From: Pseudomonadota bacterium
Lineage (GTDB): Bacteria; Pseudomonadota; Gammaproteobacteria; Arenicellales; Arenicellaceae
Direction: 5' to 3'
Assembly: GCA_018660405.1 (NCBI GenBank)
Contig: JABJKL010000097.1
Coordinates: 1 to 28,245 of the forward strand
DNA: 28,245 nucleotides
The notes under the pieces: generated by a model
The model's input: only the letters and a program-made list of their open reading frames with translations
Databases searched by the model: none
Told to the model about the DNA's origin: nothing
In this document: piece by piece, positions 14,915 to 23,606 of the stretch
How the letters are laid out: each line of letters opens with the position of its first letter
How positions within the stretch are numbered: position 1 is the first letter of the stretch
Position numbers and translations under genes: made by a program

Positions 14915-15943
14915 ATGTTGCGCCCAAGATATCTGCTGAGCTGTATATTGGCCGCTCTATGTATGCTTGCGGTGAGCACGGTTTCGGCGCAGACCAACGA
15001 TTTCGCCGGGCGGTGGGTACTGGCGCTGAATTCGGGGCAAAATACGGACTATGCCGAGCTGGAAATCCTCAGGGAGGATAACCAGTGGCAACTTTTCATC
15101 GATGGCGGGCCGGTCAACTTGCTGAGTCAGGACGAAAATAAAATCGCTTTCGATTTGGATTGGACGGATGGCCTTGATCGATTGCATGTGACGGAACTCT
15201 CGGGCGAGTTGACCGGCGAACGGATGAACGGAGAAATGATCGAAAACGGCGAGCGAGCCGGAACCTGGTCCGCCGAGCCTTGGGCTGCGTACCCAGAGGT
15301 CGGTGCCGACCCGGCTCCTGTTGACTTCTCGGGGATATGGAGCAGCGTCTCACGCGGCACTCACAAAGATACCTTCGACCTGACATCGGCTGGCACGAAG
15401 ATCAATGACGCGTACGACAGAACTCTGGATGATCCGCACCTGCGATGCGTATCGGGAGGTGTGATCCGGATCGAAGACGGACCCTTCAATTACGAGATCA
15501 TTGATCAAGGGGACTATCTTCTGATCCTCTACGAGTACTTCGACGAAACGCGTCGTATCTGGGTGGACGGCCGCAGTTTTCCGGAAGACATCGAATATGC
15601 CTATCTAACCATGGGTTACTCCATCGGTCACTGGGAAGGGTCAACCTTGGTGGTCGAAACACGCGGCATGAAACCGACGATCTGGGACGCTGCCGGAATG
15701 CCGGTTTCAGCTTCGGGCGTGCTTATCGAACGCAAGTATCTGGACGAGGCCGACAGGCTACACACGGATTATGTGCTGAATGACCCGGCCAACTACACGC
15801 GACCGGTGTACCGCCACGCGTACAGGGTGCAACGACCTGGCGCCGGGCTCGAAGAATACGCCTGCGATCCTCACACTTTTTACCGGAGTCTTCAGCTAGA
15901 GGGTCGGCTCGAAGAGTACTGGCAGTCGAGCGACCGTTTCTAA
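14915..15943 (+). CDS. Secreted two-domain protein, F-x-G-I-W family (member 2) with extra N-terminal domain
   Basis: A 342-residue exported protein (353 if the upstream ATG at 14882, which overlaps the previous stop, is used). The start at 14915 is preferred because GGGGAA lies six bases before it and it gives a normal signal peptide ending TVSA|Q. Residues 26-130 form an added domain that itself begins DFAGRW and ends RAGTWSAEPW, suggesting a lipocalin-like or internally related beta domain. Residues 137-325 are homologous to the 12899-13546 product: DFSGIW, Cys178 in DPHLRCV, LLILYEYFDETRRIWVDGR, GYSIGHWEGSTLVVET, DPANYTRP and EEYAC with Cys317. Function unknown. It closes the five-gene cluster. 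Confidence 0.8.
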   Translation: MLRPRYLLSCILAALCMLAVSTVSAQTNDFAGRWVLALNSGQNTDYAELEILREDNQWQLFIDGGPVNLLSQDENKIAFDLDWTDGLDRLHVTELSGELTGERMNGEMIENGERAGTWSAEPWAAYPEVGADPAPVDFSGIWSSVSRGTHKDTFDLTSAGTKINDAYDRTLDDPHLRCVSGGVIRIEDGPFNYEIIDQGDYLLILYEYFDETRRIWVDGRSFPEDIEYAYLTMGYSIGHWEGSTLVVETRGMKPTIWDAAGMPVSASGVLIERKYLDEADRLHTDYVLNDPANYTRPVYRHAYRVQRPGAGLEEYACDPHTFYRSLQLEGRLEEYWQSSDRF

Positions 15944-15956
15944 AGCATGCTTTAGA
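15939..15956. terminator. 18-bp perfect palindrome at the end of the secreted cluster
   Basis: TCTAAAGCATGCTTTAGA is a perfect palindrome that contains the stop codon of the last cluster gene. It could act as a weak terminator or a protein-binding site, but no T-tract follows and the loop would be tight. The rest of the 262-base gap to 16205 holds no other clear signal. Confidence 0.35.
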
Positions 15957-16205
15957 GCCATCGAGATATAACCAGTCGTCAATTCGACTTCGAAAGTATA
16001 AAACTAATTTTGTCGAAGAATTTGCCTGCTAAATGAATAGGGTATATAAAGGCCTTCCTTCGGTTCCAGCACACCAGTTGTGGTATTGTGACTAGCGGAA
16101 TGGCCGCAGACTAAAACGGATATTCCATCATATACTTATCAAAGACTGCATTTTGCCTCAAGCAGTCGCCGATTAATTGTTCAGTAAGAAAATAGGGGAA
16201 GATCT

Positions 16206-17309
16206 ATGATAATTAAAAGAAGAGAATTCTTAACGGGCCTTTTAGCCAGCACTTTAATTCCTACTGCATTTGCCCAATCAAGAAAAGAAGTTTTCATTAA
16301 TGGCAAACGGATAAAGACGGTCGATATTCATGCGCATGCTTCCATAAAAGAGGTTGAGCGTGTGATTGCTGGAACGTCTGTTGATCGGACCATCGGGGGG
16401 GCAAGGCTCCTTGATTCAGGCCGATTGGATATGATGGATGCATGGGGTATTGATGTGTCGGTCATAAGTGCTAATCAGTATTGGTGGTATGCAGCCCAGG
16501 ACGTTGCCTTGGCGAGAGAAATTATTAGAGTTCAAGATGAGGGTTTCGCGGAGTGGGTAAGCCGATACCCTGATCGTTTTGTGGCGCTTACGTCTGTGGC
16601 AATGCAATTCCCGGAATTAGCCGCTGAGCAGCTAGATTATGCGGTCAACGAGCTGGGATTTCGAGGCGCGTCGATGGGTGGCCATGTGAATGGAGAGGTT
16701 CCATCAGGGCCTGCTTATGATGTGTTTTGGGCCAAGGCACAAGAGTTGGATGTGCCAATTTTTATTCATCCCAATGGATCCTCTAATATTATTCAGGACG
16801 GCGGTCTGGATTTTGCTGGTGATCTGGGGAATATTATAGGCAATCCTCTTGAAACGACTCTTTTCTTAACTCAACTAATGTTCGATGGAACCTTTGATCG
16901 TTTTCCCGGGCTAAAGATTTGTGGTGCCCATGGTGGGGGTTATTTACCCTCCTATTTTGGTCGCGCAGAGGTTGCTTGTAGTGCTTTTGGGGGACCAGCA
17001 GTCAATGGCGAAGGTGAGTTTGTAGGTGTAGATCCAATTCAGGCAGACGATTGTAAAAACCAAAAGCCGCCAAGAGAGTATTTAAAAACACAAATATTTG
17101 CGGATACGATGGTTTTTTCTGATGAAGCATTGAGGCATTTAGTCGCCGAGATGGGGTCAAGTCAGGTAGTTTATGGAACGGATATGCCATTGGGTTGGCC
17201 TGATACCATGGACACCATTCTTAATTCTGTCCACTTAACGAATGCCGACAAGGAAGCTATCCTGGGTGGAAATTTGATCAGGTTACTGAAGCTCAACCGC
17301 GAGGTTTAG
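16206..17309 (+). CDS. Exported amidohydrolase-2 (ACMSD-like) family metal-dependent hydrolase or decarboxylase
   Basis: A 367-residue protein. The N-terminus has KRREFLTG (4-11), a twin-arginine-like motif, a short hydrophobic core and a likely cut at AFA|Q, so export of a folded metalloprotein is plausible. The TIM-barrel amidohydrolase motifs are present: DIHAHA (His42, His44), FIHPNG (His188), GAHGGGYLPS (His242) and YGTDMPLGWP (Asp326). These match the amidohydrolase-2 group, which includes aminocarboxymuconate-semialdehyde and resorcylate decarboxylases; the substrate is unknown. Most characterised relatives are cytoplasmic, so the export signal is notable. It has an AGGGGA ribosome-binding site and is richer in A+T than the cluster before it, suggesting a separate origin. 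A perfect hairpin follows the stop. Confidence 0.85.
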   Translation: MIIKRREFLTGLLASTLIPTAFAQSRKEVFINGKRIKTVDIHAHASIKEVERVIAGTSVDRTIGGARLLDSGRLDMMDAWGIDVSVISANQYWWYAAQDVALAREIIRVQDEGFAEWVSRYPDRFVALTSVAMQFPELAAEQLDYAVNELGFRGASMGGHVNGEVPSGPAYDVFWAKAQELDVPIFIHPNGSSNIIQDGGLDFAGDLGNIIGNPLETTLFLTQLMFDGTFDRFPGLKICGAHGGGYLPSYFGRAEVACSAFGGPAVNGEGEFVGVDPIQADDCKNQKPPREYLKTQIFADTMVFSDEALRHLVAEMGSSQVVYGTDMPLGWPDTMDTILNSVHLTNADKEAILGGNLIRLLKLNREV

Positions 17310-17312
17310 AAG

Positions 17313-17348
17313 AGCCAGTGCTCCTTCAATATTGAAGGAGCACTGGCT
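17313..17348. terminator. 36-bp perfect palindrome (family B hairpin, copy 1)
   Basis: The arms are exact reverse complements over 18 bases with no spacer; the left arm is AGCCAGTGCTCCTTCAAT. It sits between the convergent amidohydrolase and ggt genes, a place suited to a bidirectional terminator. Related hairpins occur at 19324-19362 and 27759-27793, so it belongs to a dispersed family. Confidence 0.7.
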
Positions 17349-17368
17349 AATTCGAATACTTTCCCGCC

Positions 17369-19165
17369 TTATGGGAGGCTGCAGGCGACCGCGTTATTTA
17401 AACATTCCAAACCGTCTGGCCCCAAAGCTGCTGCGTCCGCTGCTCGCGGATCCGCGCCGCCGAAGAACCGCCCATCTTGCGACATAACGTTTTGTACCGA
17501 GCCCCATGCTCTGGTAGAGAGCTGTACATCGTGGCCCATTGTTTCTAACAAATGAATACTGTCCGGGCTGAACCCCGGGTCTAACTGCAAGCGGTCGGGT
17601 TCCCACTGATGATGCATGCGCGGTCGCGCCGCAGCATCTGCGCTATTCATCCCAAAGTCGACAACGTTGATGATTTGCTGAAGCACGATGCTGATAATCC
17701 GGCTGCCACCCGGGCTACCAGTTACCAACCAGGGAGCGCCCTCTTTAAATACAATGGTCGGTGTCATCGATGACAGCGGTCGTTTGTGCGCTTCTATGGC
17801 ATTGGCATCTGCACCCAATAAGCCATATGCATTTGGAACGCCGGGCTTTGCAGAGAAATCATCCATTTCATTGTTGATCAGCATGCCGGTGCCAGGAACG
17901 GTGATGCCTGAGCCATAAGAAAAGTTAAGGGTATAGGTGTTCGCTACGGCATTGCCCATGCTATCCATAATGGAGTAGTGGGTTGTGTCCGGGCTTTCAT
18001 AAGCGCCGGGCTCACCTGGCAGGATGCTTTTTGACGGCGTGGCGGTATCGTCACTGATGTTTGCGGCCAGAATTTTGGCGTATTGCTTATCCATCAACCA
18101 GTCTTGCGGAACGTGGTAAAAATCCGGGTCGCCCAGGTGTTTGCTGCGATCAGCGTAGGCGTATTTCATAACCTCGGCAAATCGATGGATATTCAGGGCG
18201 CTTCCAAATCCGGCAGCATTGAGGTCAAAACCTTCCAGCATATTGAGCATTTGAATTATGTGAACGCCACCCGAGCTGGGTGGTGGCATAGAGACAACTT
18301 CGTGGCCGCGGTAGGTGCCCCGCACTGGGGCACGCTCAACAACCTGGTAATTGTTTAGGTCATCCATACTGATCAGGCCATTGTTAGCAGCCATTTCAGC
18401 GACGATGAGTTCAGCTGTTCGGCCAGCATAAAACTCTTGCGGACCGTTAGTGGCTATGCGTGCCAGCGTGGCAGCTAGATCAGGTTGCCGGAATACCTCA
18501 CCGACTTCGTAGTTGCCTTCTTCACCCTTGTAGAATTTCTTTGCACTCGCCGGATTCCGAGCTAAGCGTCTTTTGGCACGCGCCAGATTTTTTGCAAGAT
18601 CCGTACTCACGATAATGCCTGCCTCCGCCAGTGCAATAGCGGGTGCGATGACATCGTCCCACCCCATAGTTCCGTAATTTATCAGGGCGTGATGTAAACC
18701 TGCTACCGTACCTGGCACACCCGCAGCTCGGTGGGTGAAACGCGAATCGTTTGGTATGACGTTACCAGCGTCATCAAGATATACGTCACGGTGTGCGGCA
18801 GCGGGCGCCTTCTCTCGATAATCAATGGCGATCGTCTCGTTAGTTTCGGCGAGGTGAATAAGCATAAAGCCACCACCACCAATATTGCCGGCGCGTGGCA
18901 GAGCTACCGCAAGTGCGAACCCGGTAGCGACAGCGGCATCGACTGCGTTGCCACCCTTGGCCAGTATTTGCGCGCCCACTTTAGTGGCAATCGAATTTTG
19001 CGTGACCACCATGCCGCGTGTGTCGATAACCGGGTGATGGAATACGGCTGAGTTGAGAATAGCGGGCGCGCTGGGTGCTTGCGCCGCTAAGTTAAGCGAG
19101 AACCCGAGCGTGGCAGTTAGGCCAAGATAAATAAGTTGGCGGTTTTTTTTAGCGAGAGAACGCAT
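17369..19165 (-). CDS. ggt: Gamma-glutamyltransferase (glutathione hydrolase), exported
   Basis: An N-terminal nucleophile hydrolase that removes or transfers the gamma-glutamyl group of glutathione in the periplasm. The 598-residue precursor has a signal peptide ending near AAQA (about 27-30). It cleaves itself before the catalytic Thr394 in SPDTTHYSIMD to give large and small subunits. Other conserved parts are GGNAVDAAVATGFALAV, GNIGGGGFML, DYREKAP, PPPSSGGVH, LLINNEMDDFS-like sequence, KRPLSSMTPTI, TGSPGGSRII and MHHQWEPD. After the usual DPRA end there are about 20 extra residues with two cysteines. It converges on the amidohydrolase across a perfect hairpin; a family C repeat lies 28 bases upstream of its start. 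Confidence 0.96.
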   Translation of the reverse strand: MRSLAKKNRQLIYLGLTATLGFSLNLAAQAPSAPAILNSAVFHHPVIDTRGMVVTQNSIATKVGAQILAKGGNAVDAAVATGFALAVALPRAGNIGGGGFMLIHLAETNETIAIDYREKAPAAAHRDVYLDDAGNVIPNDSRFTHRAAGVPGTVAGLHHALINYGTMGWDDVIAPAIALAEAGIIVSTDLAKNLARAKRRLARNPASAKKFYKGEEGNYEVGEVFRQPDLAATLARIATNGPQEFYAGRTAELIVAEMAANNGLISMDDLNNYQVVERAPVRGTYRGHEVVSMPPPSSGGVHIIQMLNMLEGFDLNAAGFGSALNIHRFAEVMKYAYADRSKHLGDPDFYHVPQDWLMDKQYAKILAANISDDTATPSKSILPGEPGAYESPDTTHYSIMDSMGNAVANTYTLNFSYGSGITVPGTGMLINNEMDDFSAKPGVPNAYGLLGADANAIEAHKRPLSSMTPTIVFKEGAPWLVTGSPGGSRIISIVLQQIINVVDFGMNSADAAARPRMHHQWEPDRLQLDPGFSPDSIHLLETMGHDVQLSTRAWGSVQNVMSQDGRFFGGADPRAADAAALGPDGLECLNNAVACSLP

Positions 19166-19192
19166 AGGGTCGGTTGTTGAATAATGTCGATT

Positions 19193-19216
19193 CTAGTGTA
19201 GTGTATTAAATAAACG
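19193..19216 (+). repeat. Family C end-like sequence upstream of ggt
   Basis: CTAGTGTAGTGTATTAAATA followed by AACG. It matches the reverse complement of 2891-2913 almost fully and the start of 23918-23935. It forms the left boundary of family A copy 3. Confidence 0.6.
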
Positions 19217-19322
19217 CACTCAATCGGTTGGTTATGAGATATAAATTCTTTCATTCCGTGCGATTTTTCCTTGGCTTTTTGTTTTGTAAGGGAACAAAAT
19301 TCCTGCTCGTATAAAGGTTTCG
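19201..19322. repeat. Family A dispersed element, copy 3 (partial, diverged)
   Basis: It shares ACTCAATCGGT, CATTCCGTGCG, TTTTTCCTTGGCTTTTTG, GGGAACAAAATTCCTGCTCGT and AAAGGTTTC-type sequence, in the same order, with 1553-1710 and 6933-7088. The outer left end of the other copies is missing and is replaced by the family C sequence. A family B hairpin starts at its right end. Confidence 0.65.
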
Positions 19323-19323
19323 T

Positions 19324-19362
19324 ACTAGTGCTATCTCAATATAATATTGAAAGAGCACTAGT
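19324..19362. repeat. Family B hairpin, copy 2
   Basis: ACTAGTGCTATCTCAATAT pairs with ATATTGAAAGAGCACTAGT across a one-base loop, with 17 of 19 pairs matching. It lies 26 bases before the phosphoribosyltransferase start. Because it sits at a gene start rather than between convergent genes, it may be a mobile hairpin and not only a terminator. Confidence 0.7.
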
Positions 19363-19388
19363 GTTTCTCAAATTTAAAGTGCCGCCAA

Positions 19389-19949
19389 ATGTCCAAAATA
19401 TTTCTTACTGCCGATGACCTATTGCTTCAGTCATTTCGTTTGGCCGAAATGATTTACGATAGTGAGTATCGACCCGATATTATTTGTGGTGTTTGGCGTG
19501 GCGGTGCGCCGGTCGCTATTGCGGTACACGAATATTTTTCATGGCACGGAATCGAAATCGATCATATACCGGTTAGAGCCCGATCTTACTATGGGATCGA
19601 ACAACAAAATAAAGAGATCCGTGTTGATTCGCTAGAGTACTTGTTGGCTCATATTGAGTCTGGCAGCAAGCTTTTGTTGATTGACGATGTGTTTGATAGT
19701 GGTAGAAGCATCGAAGCGATTATTGCTGCTGTGCAATCGAGTAGCAATATAGACAAAGACGGGATGCTGGTTGCGTGCACCTGGTACAAGCCGCAAAAAA
19801 ACAAGACGTCGATAACCCCCGATTACTTTGTGAACGAAACGGAAGAATGGATTGTGTTTCCGCATGAGCTGAAAGGCTTGGCGTATGACGAGATCATGGC
19901 GGGAAAGCCGGGGATTGCCCGGACCTTAAAACGCGATAAGGCTAATTGA
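19389..19949 (+). CDS. Phosphoribosyltransferase family protein (purine-type)
   Basis: A 186-residue type I phosphoribosyltransferase. KLLLIDDVFDSGRSIEAI (about 93-110) is the PRPP-binding signature, and GVWRGGAPVAIAVHEYF (34-50) holds the second phosphate-binding loop. The ordering resembles hypoxanthine/xanthine-guanine phosphoribosyltransferases, but the base-specificity region (PDYFVNETEEWIVFPHE) does not allow a confident substrate. A role in purine salvage is likely. No clear ribosome-binding site is seen; a family B hairpin ends 26 bases upstream. It is transcribed toward the phosphoesterase gene. Confidence 0.82.
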   Translation: MSKIFLTADDLLLQSFRLAEMIYDSEYRPDIICGVWRGGAPVAIAVHEYFSWHGIEIDHIPVRARSYYGIEQQNKEIRVDSLEYLLAHIESGSKLLLIDDVFDSGRSIEAIIAAVQSSSNIDKDGMLVACTWYKPQKNKTSITPDYFVNETEEWIVFPHELKGLAYDEIMAGKPGIARTLKRDKAN

Positions 19950-19950
19950 C

Positions 19951-19967
19951 CACACATAATTTGTGTG
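19951..19967. terminator. Small hairpin between convergent genes
   Basis: CACACA pairs with TGTGTG around a five-base loop (TAATT), one base after the phosphoribosyltransferase stop and ten before the stop of the opposing gene. There is no long T-tract on either side, so terminator activity is uncertain. Confidence 0.35.
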
Positions 19968-19976
19968 CGTATTGTT

Positions 19977-21164
19977 CTATGAGCTGGGTAATATAGACTT
20001 TAGTCGAGCAAATTTTTCAGGTGTAATTTGTGTGCCTAATTCTTCAAGGTTTCGATTATCGTCGAAAGGCATTAATAGCGGAGTCCAGTGGTACTGGACT
20101 TTTTCATTTGGGGTTACTTCACCAATAAGAATTTCTGCGACAGATTTTTCGGCAATAACGTCTTCAATGGCAAGGCCCTGACCAGCGATAAAATTGAGAA
20201 TACCCTCGTGTTCGATTTCTGCTTTTGTGTGAATGTGACCCGCCAGCAAGTTTGTCGCACCCAATCGTTTAAACTGGGAAATCAACCATGGAATTTGTCC
20301 ACCGCCACCAATATCGTGACTACCATCGGGTCGTGGATCAATCAACGGGCGGTGGGTAAACACGACGGTGTCCCGAGTATTTTGGGTGGGTTGGAGTCGG
20401 CTCAGAAATCGCCCCCGGTGGCCACTGGACGCCGGAAAAATATCATTGGCGGTGTCGATATTTAAAAACCGAACACCACCCAGGGCGAACTCATTGTTCA
20501 AAGGTCCGATAAGTGATCGAAATTGATCGTAATAGTAAATGCCCTGATCGCGATAATCGTGGTTCCCTATGGTGACGAAAATTGGTATCGGCGAGCCAAG
20601 GAGATTCGCGCGCGCAAGGCCATAGTCTTCGGGGCGATAGTTAATATCGCCAAGATGAAGAATAAAGTCTGCGCCTAAATCAGCCGCACGTTTGATGCAC
20701 CAACCCAGTTCGGGTCCACCACCAGAATCACCGATGGCAGCAAAGCGAAAGCTGTCCATATCGGAAATTTTCCATTGCAAGCTTATGCGTGCGCCCTGGG
20801 TTAAATCCAACTCCACTATTCGTTGTATACCTGAGATTGATTCAGCGATTATTTTGCTGCCTTGAACTTCAAGCTGCGCTTTTTGGGACACATTTTCGAT
20901 GGTCAGTGTAAGCTTGCCAGCGGTGGTTGCGCTGAGTTCAAATTTGGGCTCCGGCGCGGTGGCTCTGAATTGGGCCCGTTCCTCTCCCAGTTCGATGAGG
21001 ATCGCATTCGGATAAGATATGTTTGTGCCATGATGGCGTTGCTTGCTTGGCAGTGAAGGTAATTCCAGTCCAAGAACCGGAAACCGTACACCACGATTGA
21101 GTGAATAGGCACCACCTGCAACCAGGGTCAGGCTCGAAAGCTGAATAAAATGTCTGCGTTTCAT
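19977..21164 (-). CDS. Exported metallophosphoesterase, purple-acid-phosphatase-like motif set
   Basis: A 395-residue protein. MKRRHFIQLSSLTLVAGGAY has a twin arginine followed by a hydrophobic core, like a Tat signal. Residues 45-135 form a beta-sandwich region similar to the N-terminal fibronectin-like domain of purple acid phosphatases. The catalytic domain has GDSGGG (145-150), LGDINY (171-176), GNHDY (200-204), THRPL (His271) and GHIHTKAE (His310, His312). The Tyr in GDxxY and the absence of the usual DxH in the first motif point to the purple-acid-phosphatase branch of calcineurin-like enzymes. It probably hydrolyses phosphoesters in the periplasm, perhaps for phosphate scavenging; no Pho box was recognised. 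Confidence 0.83.
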   Translation of the reverse strand: MKRRHFIQLSSLTLVAGGAYSLNRGVRFPVLGLELPSLPSKQRHHGTNISYPNAILIELGEERAQFRATAPEPKFELSATTAGKLTLTIENVSQKAQLEVQGSKIIAESISGIQRIVELDLTQGARISLQWKISDMDSFRFAAIGDSGGGPELGWCIKRAADLGADFILHLGDINYRPEDYGLARANLLGSPIPIFVTIGNHDYRDQGIYYYDQFRSLIGPLNNEFALGGVRFLNIDTANDIFPASSGHRGRFLSRLQPTQNTRDTVVFTHRPLIDPRPDGSHDIGGGGQIPWLISQFKRLGATNLLAGHIHTKAEIEHEGILNFIAGQGLAIEDVIAEKSVAEILIGEVTPNEKVQYHWTPLLMPFDDNRNLEELGTQITPEKFARLKSILPSS

Positions 21165-21350
21165 AGGTGTGGAATATTATCAGTAAGTAGCGACAAGGTA
21201 GAGAACCTGTCTGATAAGCAATATCGGATCGGAATAGCCTTTTTCGAATAGTTGAAGCATCAAGGGATGAATAAATCATCAATACAAACTGCACAAATGC
21301 GTTTGGCAGCGCTATACTGTTTACGTGACACAGTTTGAGGAGCGTGGTCA

Positions 21351-22217
21351 ATGGTTCAGCTGCTTGATAGTGATATAACAACGCGTGAGGTGCTTGAGTG
21401 GCACGGTGTGCACCTGTTTCATTGTCAAGTTTCCAGTTGTTCCCAGAAGCTGCGTATTTTTCTCGCTTTGAAGGGTATCGATTGGGAGTCGCACCCAATT
21501 GAATTGCGTACCGGTGAGAATTTCCAGCCGTATTTTCTCGGCATCAATCCGCGAGCTTTACTTCCGGTTCTTGTGCACAATGGTGATGTGCATATTGAAA
21601 GCAACGATATTATCGAGTATCTGGAGGCCACTTTCCCCGAGCCGCCACTGATTCCCGCAGGATTTGAGCACAAGGTTCACGATCTTTTGCAAATGGAAAA
21701 TGACTTGCACCTTGATTTGCGGACCATCACTTTCAGGTTTGTGTTTGTTGAAGATGAAGGGTTTGTTAAAGACCGGAAGCTACTCGATCAATACAAGACG
21801 GATAATGGCAGGGTGAATGGCGTTCCTGACTCAAGAAAGTCTGTCGAGATCGCATTTTGGGAGCAAGCGAATTCGGAAGAGGGGATCACTGACGAGAGCG
21901 TAATAGCCGCAGTGGCAAATTTCAGAGCTGCGTTATTCGAATTGGATGAAAAACTGGCGTCTGACAAATATATTGTTGGCGGCCAGCTCTCGGTTGTGGA
22001 TATCGCCTGGTTTATTTATTGCTCACACATAGAATTCGCCGGCTATCCGTTGACCGATTGGCATCCTAATGTTTCTCGTTGGTACACGCGTTTGAAAGCG
22101 AAGGAAGAATTTGCCCGTGAAGTATCGCCTGCTCCACAACTGTTACATGAGGTACATCACTTACAGGCTCGGCAAGCAGAAGAGGAAAGAAGTTTTCGGG
22201 ATATAGTCGGCGAATAG
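21351..22217 (+). CDS. Glutathione S-transferase family protein
   Basis: A 288-residue cytosolic-type glutathione S-transferase. An extra 20 residues precede the thioredoxin-like domain, which starts HLFHCQVSSCSQKLRIFLAL; Ser/Cys in SSCS is the probable thiol-activating position. The glutathione-binding cis-proline occurs in ALLPVLVHNG and the conserved ES in HIESNDIIEYLE. The helical C-terminal domain (about 110-270) has a charged insertion near 135-180 and the capping motif LSVVDIAWFIY. The substrate is unknown; dehalogenation or detoxification would be typical. GAGGAG lies upstream at suitable spacing. It is divergent from the phosphoesterase and converges on cysG, with 15 bases between the stops. 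Confidence 0.85.
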   Translation: MVQLLDSDITTREVLEWHGVHLFHCQVSSCSQKLRIFLALKGIDWESHPIELRTGENFQPYFLGINPRALLPVLVHNGDVHIESNDIIEYLEATFPEPPLIPAGFEHKVHDLLQMENDLHLDLRTITFRFVFVEDEGFVKDRKLLDQYKTDNGRVNGVPDSRKSVEIAFWEQANSEEGITDESVIAAVANFRAALFELDEKLASDKYIVGGQLSVVDIAWFIYCSHIEFAGYPLTDWHPNVSRWYTRLKAKEEFAREVSPAPQLLHEVHHLQARQAEEERSFRDIVGE

Positions 22218-22232
22218 ATTCGAGCAAAACTT

Positions 22233-23606
22233 TCAAAACCAATTAAGTTTCTCATAAAGGCTAACCACCCCACCAATTATTAACAGGGTTGGTGCTTTTA
22301 CGGGTTTTGCTTCAACCAGATCCACAAGGTTATCCAACTTCCCTGCGATGACTTGTTGCCGCTCGGTGGTGCCTTGCTCGATTAGCGCGGCTGGCGTATC
22401 CGGTGCAAGTCCATGATTCATTAGTTCACGACAGATCACCGGTAGGCCCATAAGCCCCATATATACAACGATGGTTTGGTTTGGACACGCCAACTGATTC
22501 CAATCAAGATCCACACTTCCATCTTTTAGATGTCCGGTAACAAATATGCAGGCCTGCGCGTGATCCCGGTGGGTTAGGGGTATGCCGCTGTAGGTTGCGC
22601 AGCCGCTGGCGGCCGTTATGCCCGGCACCACCTCGAAAGAGATGCCTGCCTTGGCTAAGTCTTCTATCTCTTCACCGCCTCGACCAAAGATGAATGGATC
22701 ACCGCCTTTAAGTCGAACAACGGATTTACCTTGTTGGGCCAGTTCAATGAGTAGTTGGTTGATCCTGAGTTGCGGAACTGCGTGATCTTCGCGCTGTTTT
22801 CCAACATAGATGCGATCTGCATCACGACGGCAGAGATCTACAATTTCGGCAGATACGAGACGATCATATAAAACAACGTCGGCCGATTGCATAAGCCGTA
22901 AGGCACGAAAGGTCAATAAATCCGGGTTGCCAGGACCGGCACCCACCAGCGCGACATTGCCGATCGCTGATTTGTCCGGGTCGGCTGAGTCTATGGCTTT
23001 GCGTAAAGACGCCGTTGCAGTTTTAACGTTACCCGTCAAAAACTGCCTGGCTATGGGGCCATTTACGATCTGCTCCCAAAAAAGCCTGCGATCTCTATCG
23101 GTAGGAATTTTCTTTTTTAATTTGATGCGAAGTTTGCCCATGCTTGCAGCGAGCTGTCCGTATGCCGGTGGTATGAGTGATTCCAGTCGAGCACGCAAAC
23201 TACGCGCCAATACCGGAGCGTTGCCACCGCTAGATATGGCAACCACGATTGGGGAGCGATCTATAATTGACGGTGTTATAAAACTGCTTAGTGCCGGGTT
23301 ATCGACAACATTTACCGGCAGGTTTTTTAGCTGTGCCAATTTTGATACATGCTCGTTAAGCGCGCGGTCGTTAGTGGCAGCGATGACTAGCGTTGCGTCC
23401 TGCAAATCGCTATCTTGGAAAGGGCGTTGGTGGAGGGTCTTTACTTGCTCGAGATGTTTTAGTTCTTCGCAAATCTCAGGTGCGATGATAACAATGTTCG
23501 CCCCGGCTGATGCCAGAAGCCGGGCTTTTCGCAAGGCCACCGATCCGCCACCGATCACCACGCATTCGCGTGATTGAAGGTTCATAAATGCGGGAAAAAA
23601 ATCCAT
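22233..23606 (-). CDS. cysG: Siroheme synthase (fused precorrin-2 dehydrogenase/ferrochelatase and uroporphyrinogen-III methyltransferase)
   Basis: A trifunctional enzyme that makes siroheme for sulfite and nitrite reductases. From the ATG at 23606 (MDFFPAFMNLQSRECVVIGGG) the product has 457 residues, as in E. coli CysG; a TTG 45 bases upstream is rejected. The N-terminal half has the NAD loop VIGGGSVALRKARLL and PSIIDRSPIVVAISSGG around the Ser used in dehydrogenation and chelation. The C-terminal methyltransferase starts LVGAGPGNPDLLT and has YDRLVS, VRLKGGDPFIFGRGGEE, VPGITAASGCATYSGIPLTHRD and VTGHLKDG. No clear ribosome-binding site is seen. The 268-bp repeat element lies 48 bases upstream. 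Confidence 0.96.
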   Translation of the reverse strand: MDFFPAFMNLQSRECVVIGGGSVALRKARLLASAGANIVIIAPEICEELKHLEQVKTLHQRPFQDSDLQDATLVIAATNDRALNEHVSKLAQLKNLPVNVVDNPALSSFITPSIIDRSPIVVAISSGGNAPVLARSLRARLESLIPPAYGQLAASMGKLRIKLKKKIPTDRDRRLFWEQIVNGPIARQFLTGNVKTATASLRKAIDSADPDKSAIGNVALVGAGPGNPDLLTFRALRLMQSADVVLYDRLVSAEIVDLCRRDADRIYVGKQREDHAVPQLRINQLLIELAQQGKSVVRLKGGDPFIFGRGGEEIEDLAKAGISFEVVPGITAASGCATYSGIPLTHRDHAQACIFVTGHLKDGSVDLDWNQLACPNQTIVVYMGLMGLPVICRELMNHGLAPDTPAALIEQGTTERQQVIAGKLDNLVDLVEAKPVKAPTLLIIGGVVSLYEKLNWF

